DNA of 32,452 bases from Methylococcaceae bacterium (GTDB lineage Bacteria; Pseudomonadota; Gammaproteobacteria; Methylococcales; Methylomonadaceae): positions 1 through 32,452 of the forward strand of contig DAOUSK010000013.1 in the NCBI GenBank assembly GCA_030627265.1, given 5' to 3'. Within the stretch, counting starts at the first letter, position 1; each line of letters starts with the position of its first letter. This document shows positions 19,617 to 29,553 of the stretch, piece by piece. The notes beneath the pieces were generated by a model, which saw nothing but the letters and a program-made list of their open reading frames with translations, was not told the origin of the DNA and did not search any database. The position numbers and the translations under genes are program-made.

Positions 19617-20215
19617 TCGGTTTTTTGCGTGGTAAATTAGTCTCTAAAGCTCCCCCTTTACTCATATTAGATGTTCAAGGGGTGGGTTATGAAGTTAATG
19701 CGCCAATGACCACTTTTTATAATCTTCCTGCTCTGGGAGAAACGATTCAGTTACAAACCCACCTTTCTATTCGTGAAGATGCCCACGTTTTATTTGGCTT
19801 TTCCACAGAGGCAGATAGAGTGATGTTCAGGTTGTTGATTAAAGTCAATGGTGTGGGGCCTAAACTTGCTTTAGCCATTTTATCAGGACAAAGTGTTGAT
19901 GAATTTCATCGCTGTATTAATGATAACGACACAGCAACCCTGATTCGATTACCAGGGGTAGGAAAAAAGACGGCTGAACGTTTAATTGTAGAAATGCGGG
20001 ATAAACTACCCCAACTAGATAGCGCTAGTCAGCAAACAGGCAATCAGGGGGCTGATATGCCCACTGTTAGTCGTAGCAGTGCGAAACAAGAAGCGATTAG
20101 TGCTTTATGTGCGTTAGGCTATAAAGCTGCTGAAGCAAGTAAAATGGTGCAAAATATCGCGCAAGAAAATAAAACCTGTGAAGAAATTATTCGTCTTGCG
20201 TTGCAGGGAAAATAA
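19613..20215 (+). CDS. ruvA: Holliday junction branch migration protein RuvA
   Basis: GTG start; [28 protein letters not shown]; HhH motifs VNGVGPKLALAILS and LPGVGKKTAERLIVEM. Confidence 0.96.
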   Translation: MIGFLRGKLVSKAPPLLILDVQGVGYEVNAPMTTFYNLPALGETIQLQTHLSIREDAHVLFGFSTEADRVMFRLLIKVNGVGPKLALAILSGQSVDEFHRCINDNDTATLIRLPGVGKKTAERLIVEMRDKLPQLDSASQQTGNQGADMPTVSRSSAKQEAISALCALGYKAAEASKMVQNIAQENKTCEEIIRLALQGK

Positions 20216-20505
20216 TTTTTAATTTAAAGCAATTAAAAGATAAAGGTTTAGTGGTATACCAATCCCAGTAAATAGGGGCTGCTATAAGTAACTGTGATAA
20301 CACACATACACACTGTAACTGTCCTGTAGGGTAGGTAGAACGTAATGCCTGTCTTTTTAGGTGTGTATGCCCCGCAATCCTACGTATAAAGTGAGTTTTA
20401 TTTTTGCTTCTATTGCAGTTTGCGTAACTTATATTCTCTTCTTTAATTTAATGATAGATGTTTTATAAACATTAGTACCCTATAGATGAAATTAGGAAAC
20501 AAAAA

Positions 20506-20841
20506 ATGAGCAACACGGTATATACAGGAAAATTACGCCAGTGGAATAAAGATAAAGCTTTTGGTCTTATCGGACAAACTAAAGGCAAACGTGATATTTT
20601 TATTCATGGGTCAGAGCTAAAAGGGTTAAGCCGTAAACCAAAAATTGGGGATACAATTTCCTATCAAATAATTACCTCCAAAGGAGGCAACACTCAGGCG
20701 ATCAATGGCCATATTAAAGGCATTAGTGAACCTCTCTCTAGCAGACATACTCAAAGAAAAAGCTGGCAAAAACTAGGTAGCTTAATCGCTATCTTTTTAA
20801 GCATTGTCGCTATTGTTAATCTTGTTAAGTACTTTATGTAA
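20506..20841 (+). CDS. Cold-shock-domain-like protein with C-terminal transmembrane helix
   Basis: TGKLRQWNKDKAFGLIGQTKGKRDIFIHGSEL resembles CSD RNP motifs; C-terminal LGSLIAIFLSIVAIVNLVKYFM hydrophobic helix. Confidence 0.75.
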   Translation: MSNTVYTGKLRQWNKDKAFGLIGQTKGKRDIFIHGSELKGLSRKPKIGDTISYQIITSKGGNTQAINGHIKGISEPLSSRHTQRKSWQKLGSLIAIFLSIVAIVNLVKYFM

Positions 20842-21040
20842 GGTGATGCAGTTCGAGGTGTAATTCTAGTTAACACAGGTATAAGGCATTATAAATTGCG
20901 TAGAAATTAACATAGCGAATGTTACTCTAGAAAGCATTAATATAAGGTTAAAAAAGGGATGTACACTTAAAGTATTTCCGTGATTAGCGTCACAATTTCA
21001 AGTATTTGGCTTTAATTTTTTTTTTAAAAATAGGATAATC

Positions 21041-21065
21041 GTCACAAATGCTACAGAATTGTGAC
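21041..21065. promoter_or_regulatory. 25-bp dyad GTCACAA-N11-TTGTGAC upstream of AP2-like gene
   Basis: GTCACAA ATGCTACAGAA TTGTGAC; third GTCACAA copy at 20989-20995. Confidence 0.5.
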
Positions 21066-21151
21066 AGTTTCATTTTGTAACCCCCTTATAAAATCTGAAT
21101 TAACTGAGAAGAGAGATTGATTTCATTATTGAAATATCAATTAATTAGAAT

Positions 21152-21658
21152 ATGGTAAAACACAAACACATTACACAGCCTGATGTCTTTGGCTATCAAG
21201 TACGTATTGTTCGCCGCGGAAAAGAAAGCAGTCGCTATTTTTCTCATAAATTATGGGGAAGCAAGAATAAGTCTGTTACCGCTGCTATTGCTTGGCGTGA
21301 CCAAATGCTGGTTGCTTTAAAAGGCAGTAGAATTCGCTTCTTAAAACCCCCTAAGAATAAAACATCCACTGGGTTAACGGGCGTTTCTAGAACCATTAAG
21401 TACGATAGAAGAAAAGATAAAAGTTACCTTTGTTATACCGTTTTTTGGGTTTTAAATGGCAAATCTAAAAACAAAACCTTTCAAGTTGGTAATGTGCAAA
21501 CCACTACGGCTGATGACGAACTGCATGCCTTTCGTACTGCGCGTATTTTTAGATGTTGCTATGAGTATTCTATTGATAATGATAAACATTTTGCAGATGA
21601 TGAGTTTGCTGGTTGGAAAAAGAAACGTCTTTACGATACCTTGACACCAGAACTTTAA
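21152..21658 (+). CDS. AP2-like domain-containing putative DNA-binding protein
   Basis: GYQVRIVRRGKESSRYFSHKLWGSKNKSVTAAIAWRDQML followed by TGLTGVSRTIKYDRRKDKSYLCYTVFWVLNGKSKNKTFQVGNV...ELHAFRTARIFRCCYEY: two AP2/integrase-like beta-sheet units. Confidence 0.6.
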   Translation: MVKHKHITQPDVFGYQVRIVRRGKESSRYFSHKLWGSKNKSVTAAIAWRDQMLVALKGSRIRFLKPPKNKTSTGLTGVSRTIKYDRRKDKSYLCYTVFWVLNGKSKNKTFQVGNVQTTTADDELHAFRTARIFRCCYEYSIDNDKHFADDEFAGWKKKRLYDTLTPEL

Positions 21659-21833
21659 GTTTATTGCCCCGGAAAAATGAGAGGCTTAATCCCCTCACTT
21701 TAAATGTAAGATATAAATGGTCTATTTTTATTTGAGGTTTTAACAGCATCTCTTGAATTTATTTTCTCACCTCCCATTTTATTCCTATAAAATAGAAAAT
21801 AATTCTATTTATCTCTTCCTTTAAGTTAACAAT

Positions 21834-22724
21834 ATGACTGCTCCTTCTGCATTATTTGAATCATCACTGTCTCAATTAAAATTACGTACTCGCGGCAAGG
21901 TTCGTGATATCTATGAAGTTGATGATGAGCACTTGTTAATTGTAACCACTGATCGCCTTTCAGCTTTTGATGTCATCTTACCCAACCCAATTCCAGGGAA
22001 AGGGCAGGTACTTACCAGTGTTTCGAATTTTTGGTTTGATAAAATGCGTTCAGTTATTCCAAACCACTTATCAACGCTGAGCCTAGAAAGCATTGTCCCT
22101 AATGCTGAAGAACGCGCTCAAATTGAAGGCAGAGCGATTATTGTTAAAAAGCTTAACCCTCTTCCTGTTGAGGCTATTGTTCGCGGTTATTTAATTGGCT
22201 CAGGGTGGAAAGACTATCAAAAATCTGGCAGTGTTTGCGGCATAGAGCTTCCTAAAGGCTTACAGCAAGCCCAGCAACTACCTGAGGCTATTTACACGCC
22301 TTCGACAAAAGCTGCTGTGGGTGATCATGATGAAAATATTCCTTTTGCTGAAACGATCCCTCTACTTGGCGAGGAAATGGCAACTCGTGTGCGTGATATC
22401 AGTATAAAGCTTTATACGGAAGCGGCAGAATACGCTAAACAGCGCGGTATTATTATTGCTGATACTAAATTTGAATTTGGTTTAGATGCTCAAGGTGAGC
22501 TATTTCTGATTGATGAGGCGTTAACGCCTGATTCATCACGCTTTTGGCCTGCAGACCAGTATCAAGTTGGCATTAGCCCGCCAAGTTTTGATAAGCAATT
22601 TATTCGTGATTATTTAGAAACGCTAGACTGGGACAAAACAGCGCCAGGCCCAGAGTTACCTGAAGAAATAACCACAACCAGTAGCCAAAAATATCAAGAA
22701 GCAATGCATAAACTGCTCGATTAA
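21834..22724 (+). CDS. purC: Phosphoribosylaminoimidazole-succinocarboxamide synthase
   Basis: [82 protein letters not shown]. Confidence 0.96.
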   Translation: MTAPSALFESSLSQLKLRTRGKVRDIYEVDDEHLLIVTTDRLSAFDVILPNPIPGKGQVLTSVSNFWFDKMRSVIPNHLSTLSLESIVPNAEERAQIEGRAIIVKKLNPLPVEAIVRGYLIGSGWKDYQKSGSVCGIELPKGLQQAQQLPEAIYTPSTKAAVGDHDENIPFAETIPLLGEEMATRVRDISIKLYTEAAEYAKQRGIIIADTKFEFGLDAQGELFLIDEALTPDSSRFWPADQYQVGISPPSFDKQFIRDYLETLDWDKTAPGPELPEEITTTSSQKYQEAMHKLLD

Positions 22725-22776
22725 AAGGTAAGTTTCACGCGCTACTTAATTCTAGTACCAAAAAGCAGGCGATAAC

Positions 22777-23268
22777 TTACACAGGAAAAGGGACTTTCCT
22801 TTGTTGGCTGCTGCTATGCGCAACAAACCCCCTCCATAAATCAGCATAATTACACTGCTCTACGGGGTGCTCTTGCTCGCCTGCAATTTCTGCTAACGGC
22901 TGTAAAACAAAAGCATACGCTAAAATATCGGCGTGGGGCAGGGTAACCGCCTCTGTTTGCATTATCGTTTGGTCATATAAAAGCAAATCTAGATCTAGAC
23001 TTCGTGAAGAAAATTTTTCTATCCCTCTTACTCGGCCATGTGCCGCTTCTATTTTTTTTAGCCGCAAAGTAATATCAACAGCACTTTTTTCACTATAAAA
23101 AGCGCTGACTAAATTAAAAAAAGCATCGCCTTCAAAACCAACGGAGCTTGATTCATAAAGGCTAGAATTTTGCAAAACGCCAAATTCGCCTTGCAAAGCA
23201 GTGAGGGCAGAAACAACATTCTGCTCTCGGTTAATGTTGCTGCCTATGCTGATATAACAGAGTGCCAT
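22777..23268 (-). CDS. folK: 2-amino-4-hydroxy-6-hydroxymethyldihydropteridine diphosphokinase
   Basis: YISIGSNINREQNV, EAAHGRVRGIEKFSSRSLDLDLLLYD; adjacent to folB. Confidence 0.95.
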   Translation of the reverse strand: MALCYISIGSNINREQNVVSALTALQGEFGVLQNSSLYESSSVGFEGDAFFNLVSAFYSEKSAVDITLRLKKIEAAHGRVRGIEKFSSRSLDLDLLLYDQTIMQTEAVTLPHADILAYAFVLQPLAEIAGEQEHPVEQCNYADLWRGFVAHSSSQQRKVPFPV

Positions 23269-23273
23269 TGGCG

Positions 23274-23627
23274 CTATTTTTGACCGCGCTCAATAATAAT
23301 ACCCACATCAGTCCCAGCGCTAATAGCACCTTTTTTATTCAGTGTTAATTTAACCCAAGGTACATTAAATTCGGTACGAATCAGTTGGTTAATTTCTTCT
23401 GCTAATTTCTCAACCAAAAAATACTCGCTTGCTTCAACAAAGGCAATCACCTTATCAGAAACAGCCTTATAATCTAAGGTATCTTCAATATCATCTGTTT
23501 GCGCCGCTTTTTTAATATCATGCGCCATTTCTATGTCTAAAATGACCGTTTGTTTTGTTTCGCGCTCCCAGTCAAAGATACCAATAATTGTTTCTACCTT
23601 TAAACCGCCTAAAAAAATGATGTCCAT
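23274..23627 (-). CDS. folB: Dihydroneopterin aldolase
   Basis: GLKVETIIGIFDWERETKQTVILDIEM, ...DYKAVSDKVIAFVEASEYFLVEKLAEEI, TLNKKGAISAGTDVGIIIER. Confidence 0.95.
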   Translation of the reverse strand: MDIIFLGGLKVETIIGIFDWERETKQTVILDIEMAHDIKKAAQTDDIEDTLDYKAVSDKVIAFVEASEYFLVEKLAEEINQLIRTEFNVPWVKLTLNKKGAISAGTDVGIIIERGQK

Positions 23628-23817
23628 AAACTTTCCAGTATTATAATAGTAATTAAAAATGGCTTGCGTGGTGGAAATGCTGGTTAAACAGGCTAAGAAT
23701 CCACCAAACTTATCTGACCAGTCAGTATCTAGGAAATAGAACTTTCATTCAAGCCTAAACCATGAGATTGTTAATAAAACACTCAAACTACTTACAAATA
23801 TCAATTCTAAGGATCAA

Positions 23818-24393
23818 ATGATGATTGAATGGCTAACTGTTCCCGCTGCTTATTTATTAGGCTCTATTTCAAGTGCAATAATCGTTTGTCGCTTAATGGG
23901 CTTAGCTGACCCACGCGAACAAGGCTCGGGAAATCCTGGGGCAACCAATGTTATGCGTATCGGTGGTAAAAAGGCTGCTGCGATTACTTTATTAGGCGAT
24001 ATGCTTAAAGGCTTAATCCCTGTCTTAATTGCTCAAGCACTCAACGTAGAGCCTATCATTTTAGCCTGTGTTGTTTTTGCTGCTTTTATTGGCCATTTAT
24101 ACCCAGTATTTTTCGGCTTTGCAGGTGGAAAGGGCGTAGCAACGTCTTTAGGTGTCTTTTTAGGTGCAAGCTGGATGCTGGGTTTGGCTCTCTTAGGAAC
24201 CTGGTTTATCGTTTATAAAATATCCAAAATTTCATCCATGTCTGCATTAATAGCCGCGGTATTTGCCCCAATTTATGCTTACTTTATTTTTGGCCTGCAG
24301 CCTATCGTTTATATTGCGATAGCCATGTCTATTATTCTAATTTGGCGACATACTGATAATATTAAACGCTTATTAGCGAAAGAAGAAAAATAA
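23818..24393 (+). CDS. plsY: Glycerol-3-phosphate acyltransferase PlsY
   Basis: YLLGSISSAIIVCRLMGLADPREQGSGNPGATNVMRIGGKKAA, GHLYPVFFGFAGGKGVATSLG; ATG at 23818 or 23821; usual convergent/divergent neighbour of folB. Confidence 0.96.
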   Translation: MMIEWLTVPAAYLLGSISSAIIVCRLMGLADPREQGSGNPGATNVMRIGGKKAAAITLLGDMLKGLIPVLIAQALNVEPIILACVVFAAFIGHLYPVFFGFAGGKGVATSLGVFLGASWMLGLALLGTWFIVYKISKISSMSALIAAVFAPIYAYFIFGLQPIVYIAIAMSIILIWRHTDNIKRLLAKEEK

Positions 24394-24423
24394 CCCTTTT
24401 CATAATCAAAAAGGCAGTCTGAA

Positions 24424-24588
24424 ATGAATAATGAAAAACAAGAAATCATTGTTACCGACGTACAAATACCATTTATTTCCATGGTTGTCTTAATGGTAAA
24501 GATGGCGATTGCTTCTATCCCTGCACTTTTTATTTTGACTATGCTCGGTGGGATTTTTTCTGGATTATTTGGCTCGATTTTTCGTTAA
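24424..24588 (+). CDS. Small membrane protein (54 aa)
   Basis: Manual translation MNNEKQEIIVTDVQIPFISMVVLMVKMAIASIPALFILTMLGGIFSGLFGSIFR*; hydrophobic; absent from ORF track due to length. Confidence 0.7.
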   Translation: MNNEKQEIIVTDVQIPFISMVVLMVKMAIASIPALFILTMLGGIFSGLFGSIFR

Positions 24589-24677
24589 GTCGAGTGGGTA
24601 CTCTATTAAAACACTAGCCTTTGATATAAAAATGGCTGCTGAAAAACCTGCCAATCACCTGGAGTTTTTTGTTACAA

Positions 24678-24697
24678 GGGTATACCATTAAGTACCC
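24678..24697. promoter_or_regulatory. Dyad upstream of parDE-like pair (possible operator)
   Basis: GGGTATACCATTAAGTACCC: GGGTA/TACCC arms plus internal GGTATACC palindrome, 25-44 nt before the antitoxin start. Confidence 0.45.
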
Positions 24698-24721
24698 ATT
24701 ATTAATATTTAAGGTGACAAC

Positions 24722-24961
24722 ATGCCTAAAAATACTAGCATGACCCTTGGTGATCACTTTGATGCCTTTATCGCTCATAAAATTAAAGAAGGTCGCTTTT
24801 CTTCAGCAAGTGAGGTGGTGCGAACGGCGCTTAGAATGTTTGAAGATAACGAGCAAAAAACAGAAGCTCTTCGATACCTTCTTAAAGAAGGTGAGCGTAG
24901 CGGTACTGCAGAGTACAGCTATGAAGGTCTCATGAATGAACTCGATGAAGAACTGGGTTAG
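24722..24961 (+). CDS. ParD-like antitoxin (ribbon-helix-helix)
   Basis: NTSMTLGDHFDAFIAHKIKEGRFSSASEVVRTALRMFEDNEQKTEALRYLLKEGERSG classic ParD. Confidence 0.93.
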   Translation: MPKNTSMTLGDHFDAFIAHKIKEGRFSSASEVVRTALRMFEDNEQKTEALRYLLKEGERSGTAEYSYEGLMNELDEELG

Positions 24962-25260
24962 TGAAGTCCTTTACGCTTACCAATAAGGCTAAGGCGGATT
25001 TAAAATCAATTGCTGTCTATACCCAGAGAAAGTGGGGGAAAAATCAACGTAAAATTTATTTACGACAAATTGATGATGCTTTTCATATGCTATCGGAGGC
25101 ACCCGAGTTAGGCAATAAATGCGATTTTATTAAACAAGGGTATAGAAAGTTCCCCATTTCTAGCCATATTCTTTTCTATCGCAGTATTAGTCCGTTACAA
25201 ATTGAGTTTGTTCGTATACTGCATAAACGCATGGATGCTAAAACACAGATTAAAACCTAA
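24961..25260 (+). CDS. ParE-like toxin (RelE/ParE superfamily)
   Basis: FTLTNKAKADLKSIAVYTQRKWGKNQRKIYLRQIDDAFHMLSEAPELGNKCDFIKQGYRKFPISSHILFYR...VRILHKRMD; GTG start overlapping the ParD stop by 1 nt. Confidence 0.93.
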   Translation: MKSFTLTNKAKADLKSIAVYTQRKWGKNQRKIYLRQIDDAFHMLSEAPELGNKCDFIKQGYRKFPISSHILFYRSISPLQIEFVRILHKRMDAKTQIKT

Positions 25261-25261
25261 T

Positions 25262-25732
25262 CTACATGCCTCGACGTTTCGCTTTAAAAAAATCGCGTAA
25301 TAGAGCGCTACAGGTCTCTGATAACACGCCAGCTTGCCATGTTACTTTATGATTCAAAAAAGGCGCTTCGGTCAGCTCTAGCGCACTACAGATTGCGCCA
25401 CGTTTAGGGTCTGTCGCGCCAAATACCACGCGTGCAATTCGCGCATGGGAAATAGCGCCCATACACATCACACATGGCTCTAATGTGACATAGAGCGTGC
25501 AATCATTTAATCGGTAATTATTTAATGCTTTGCCTGCATTGCGCAAGGCTGTCATTTCCGCATGGGCGGTTGGGTCACTATCAATAATCGGTGTATTCCA
25601 GCCCTCCGCAATGCAGCTATTATTGTGGACAATAACCGCGCCTACGGGCACTTCTCCTTGGTCTTCCGCACGCTGCGCTAGCCTAATGGCATAACGCATC
25701 CATGCTTCATCTTGTTCAGTGCTTATTCCCAC
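25262..25732 (-). CDS. tadA: tRNA-specific adenosine deaminase TadA
   Basis: [50 protein letters not shown] zinc deaminase motifs. Confidence 0.96.
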   Translation of the reverse strand: MGISTEQDEAWMRYAIRLAQRAEDQGEVPVGAVIVHNNSCIAEGWNTPIIDSDPTAHAEMTALRNAGKALNNYRLNDCTLYVTLEPCVMCMGAISHARIARVVFGATDPKRGAICSALELTEAPFLNHKVTWQAGVLSETCSALLRDFFKAKRRGM

Positions 25733-27309
25733 TCTATGGTTGCCGGCGGCTTGCCTGAGATATCATAAGTAACCCGCGAAATACCATCCACTTCATTAAT
25801 AATACGCGTAGAAATCAAGCCTAAAAACTCATAGGGTAGATGCGCCCAGCGTGCGGTCATAAAATCAATGGTTTCTACCGCACGAATCGCGATAACATAA
25901 TCATAACGACGACCATCACCCATCACACCGACTGATTTAATCGGCAAAAATACCGCAAAGGCTTGGCTTACTTTTTGATATAAATCATGTTTATAAAGTT
26001 CTTCGATAAAAATCGCATCCGCTTTACGCAACAAATCCGCATATTCTTTTTTTACTTCACCTAGAATACGCACGCCTAAACCCGGTCCTGGGAAAGGGTG
26101 GCGGTGAATCATATTCGCTGGCAAGCCTAACTCTAAACCTAGCTTACGCACTTCATCTTTAAATAATTCACGTAAAGGCTCTAATAACTTAAGCTTCATA
26201 TCTTTTGGTAGACCGCCAACATTATGGTGCGATTTAATTAAATGCGCTTTACCATTTGCTGCCCCCGCAGATTCAATTACATCGGGATAAATTGTGCCTT
26301 GAGCTAACCATTTTGCATTAGTTAATTTAGCGGCTTCTTCATCAAAAATTTCAACGAATAAGTTACCAATAATTTTACGTTTTTGCTCAGGATCTGTTTT
26401 ACCGGCTAAAGCGTCTAAATAGCGCTGTTCGGCATTCACACGAATAACATTCACGCCCATGTTTTCAGCAAACATGGCCATGACTTGATCGCCTTCGTTT
26501 AAGCGTAATAAACCTGTATCAACAAACACACACACGAGTTGCTTACCAATGGCTTTATGTAATAAAGCAGCGACAACAGAAGAATCCACGCCGCCAGATA
26601 GGCCAAGAATAACGTGATCCGTGCCCACTTTTTCTTTAATTAAAGCAAGATTTTCTTCGATAATATGCGCTGAATCCCACAAGGCATCACAAGCACAAAT
26701 ATCTAAAACAAAGCGACTTAACATGCGTCCACCTTGTTTAGTGTGGGTTACTTCAGGATGAAACTGCACACCATAATAATCTTTTTCTTCGTTCGCAATG
26801 CCTGCAATCGGCGCGCCATCAGAGCTTGCGATAAGTTTAAACCCTTCAGGTAAATCAACAACGCGGTCGCCGTGACTCATCCAAACATCAAGTAAGCCAA
26901 AGCCTTCGGCACTCACTTCATCTTCTATATCTTTTAATAATTTAGAATGGCCGCGTGCGCGAACTTGTGCATAACCAAATTCACGATGGTTTGATGCTTC
27001 AACTTTACCGCCCAGCTGTTCTGTCATGGTTTGCATACCATAACAAATACCAAAAACAGGAACGCCCGCATCAAAAACAGCTTGTGGTGCGCGCGGTGTG
27101 TTTCCTAGGGTAACAGACTCAGGGCCACCGGATAAGATGATTCCTTTTGCGCCAAAATTAATGACCGCTTCTTCGCTACAATCACAGGCATAAATTTCGC
27201 AATAAACGCCAATTTCACGAATACGACGAGCAATAAGTTGAGTATATTGTGAGCCAAAATCTAAAATTAAGATTTTGTGTGCATGAATGTCAGTATTTTG
27301 TTGATTCAC
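25723..27309 (-). CDS. guaA: GMP synthase (glutamine-hydrolysing)
   Basis: [20 protein letters not shown], class I GATase GICYGMQ, PP-loop [17 protein letters not shown]-terminus [12 protein letters not shown]. Confidence 0.97.
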   Translation of the reverse strand: MNQQNTDIHAHKILILDFGSQYTQLIARRIREIGVYCEIYACDCSEEAVINFGAKGIILSGGPESVTLGNTPRAPQAVFDAGVPVFGICYGMQTMTEQLGGKVEASNHREFGYAQVRARGHSKLLKDIEDEVSAEGFGLLDVWMSHGDRVVDLPEGFKLIASSDGAPIAGIANEEKDYYGVQFHPEVTHTKQGGRMLSRFVLDICACDALWDSAHIIEENLALIKEKVGTDHVILGLSGGVDSSVVAALLHKAIGKQLVCVFVDTGLLRLNEGDQVMAMFAENMGVNVIRVNAEQRYLDALAGKTDPEQKRKIIGNLFVEIFDEEAAKLTNAKWLAQGTIYPDVIESAGAANGKAHLIKSHHNVGGLPKDMKLKLLEPLRELFKDEVRKLGLELGLPANMIHRHPFPGPGLGVRILGEVKKEYADLLRKADAIFIEELYKHDLYQKVSQAFAVFLPIKSVGVMGDGRRYDYVIAIRAVETIDFMTARWAHLPYEFLGLISTRIINEVDGISRVTYDISGKPPATIEWE

Positions 27310-27350
27310 AGGCGGTCCCTTTGAATGGTAAGTTTTCTGGTGCTACAAAC

Positions 27351-27379
27351 AAATCGAGGCTCACTAGGAGCCTCGATTT
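27351..27379 (-). terminator. Hairpin between guaB and guaA
   Basis: AAATCGAGGCT-CACTAGG-AGCCTCGATTT; perfect 11-bp stem. Confidence 0.6.
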
Positions 27380-27400
27380 AAAAAATAAAATAGTTAAGAA

Positions 27401-28894
<1,494 letters not shown>

Positions 28895-28967
28895 TTAACC
28901 GACCATTCTACTATATATTGTATTTTTTAAAAAATTATTTATCTATAAATAACAAGAGCCTAATCTA

Positions 28968-29417
28968 ATGACTAGAAACCACCTGCTATTCACTTTTTTG
29001 CGTTACTTAATATCCGGCGGTTTAGCGACAGCAGTTCACTTTGCGGTATTGATTAGCTTATTAGAGTACCATTTAGTTTCGCCTGTGCATGCAACAATGG
29101 TCGGTGCTTTTTGTGGGTTTTTAGTCAATTACCCAATGCAAGTGGCATGGACCTTTAAAGTAAAAGGCTCACATAAGCGATTTTTTACGCGTTATTTTAT
29201 GGTGACGATATTAATGTTTGGGCTTAATGCGGGAATTTTTTGGCTTGCCAGCTTACCGCCAAGCTTACAATTTTTATTGGCTTTACCTTTCCCGCATTTT
29301 ATTGAACAACCTCATCATTTAGGTTATTGGTATGCGCAAATTATTGCGACAGGCATTGTCTTTTTCTGTAATTTTTTGATTAATCATTTTTTCACCTTTG
29401 CAGCCCAAAAGGACTAG
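28968..29417 (+). CDS. GtrA family membrane protein
   Basis: FLRYLISGGLATAVHFAVLISLLEYHLVSPVHATMVGAFCGFLVNYPMQVAWTF...NFLINHFFTF: four-TM GtrA-like pattern. Confidence 0.8.
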   Translation: MTRNHLLFTFLRYLISGGLATAVHFAVLISLLEYHLVSPVHATMVGAFCGFLVNYPMQVAWTFKVKGSHKRFFTRYFMVTILMFGLNAGIFWLASLPPSLQFLLALPFPHFIEQPHHLGYWYAQIIATGIVFFCNFLINHFFTFAAQKD

Positions 29418-29427
29418 CCTTTACAGT

Positions 29428-29547
29428 ACGTAGGTTGGGTGAGATTTTTATTGCGAAGCATTAAAAACGAAATCCGACATAGTATGATTTCGAAAATGTC
29501 GGATTTCGTTATCGTTGCTACGCTAGATGAGCTCATCCAGCCTACGT
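29428..29547. repeat. Nested palindromic REP-like element between convergent genes
   Basis: Outer ACGTAGGTTGGGTGAG / CTCATCCAGCCTACGT (14/16 complementary) enclosing perfect 15-bp AACGAAATCCGACAT / ATGTCGGATTTCGTT. Confidence 0.8.
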
Positions 29548-29553
29548 GGTATA

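Noticed and set aside
20325-20396. Possible third degenerate GTAGG...CCTACG REP-like element after ruvA
   Set aside because: Only short arms (GTAGG/CCTAC) match; core not palindromic enough to call.
23669-23706. TGGTGGA...TCCACCA inverted repeat upstream of folB
   Set aside because: 7-bp arms with a long loop; likely to arise by chance in AT-rich intergenic DNA.
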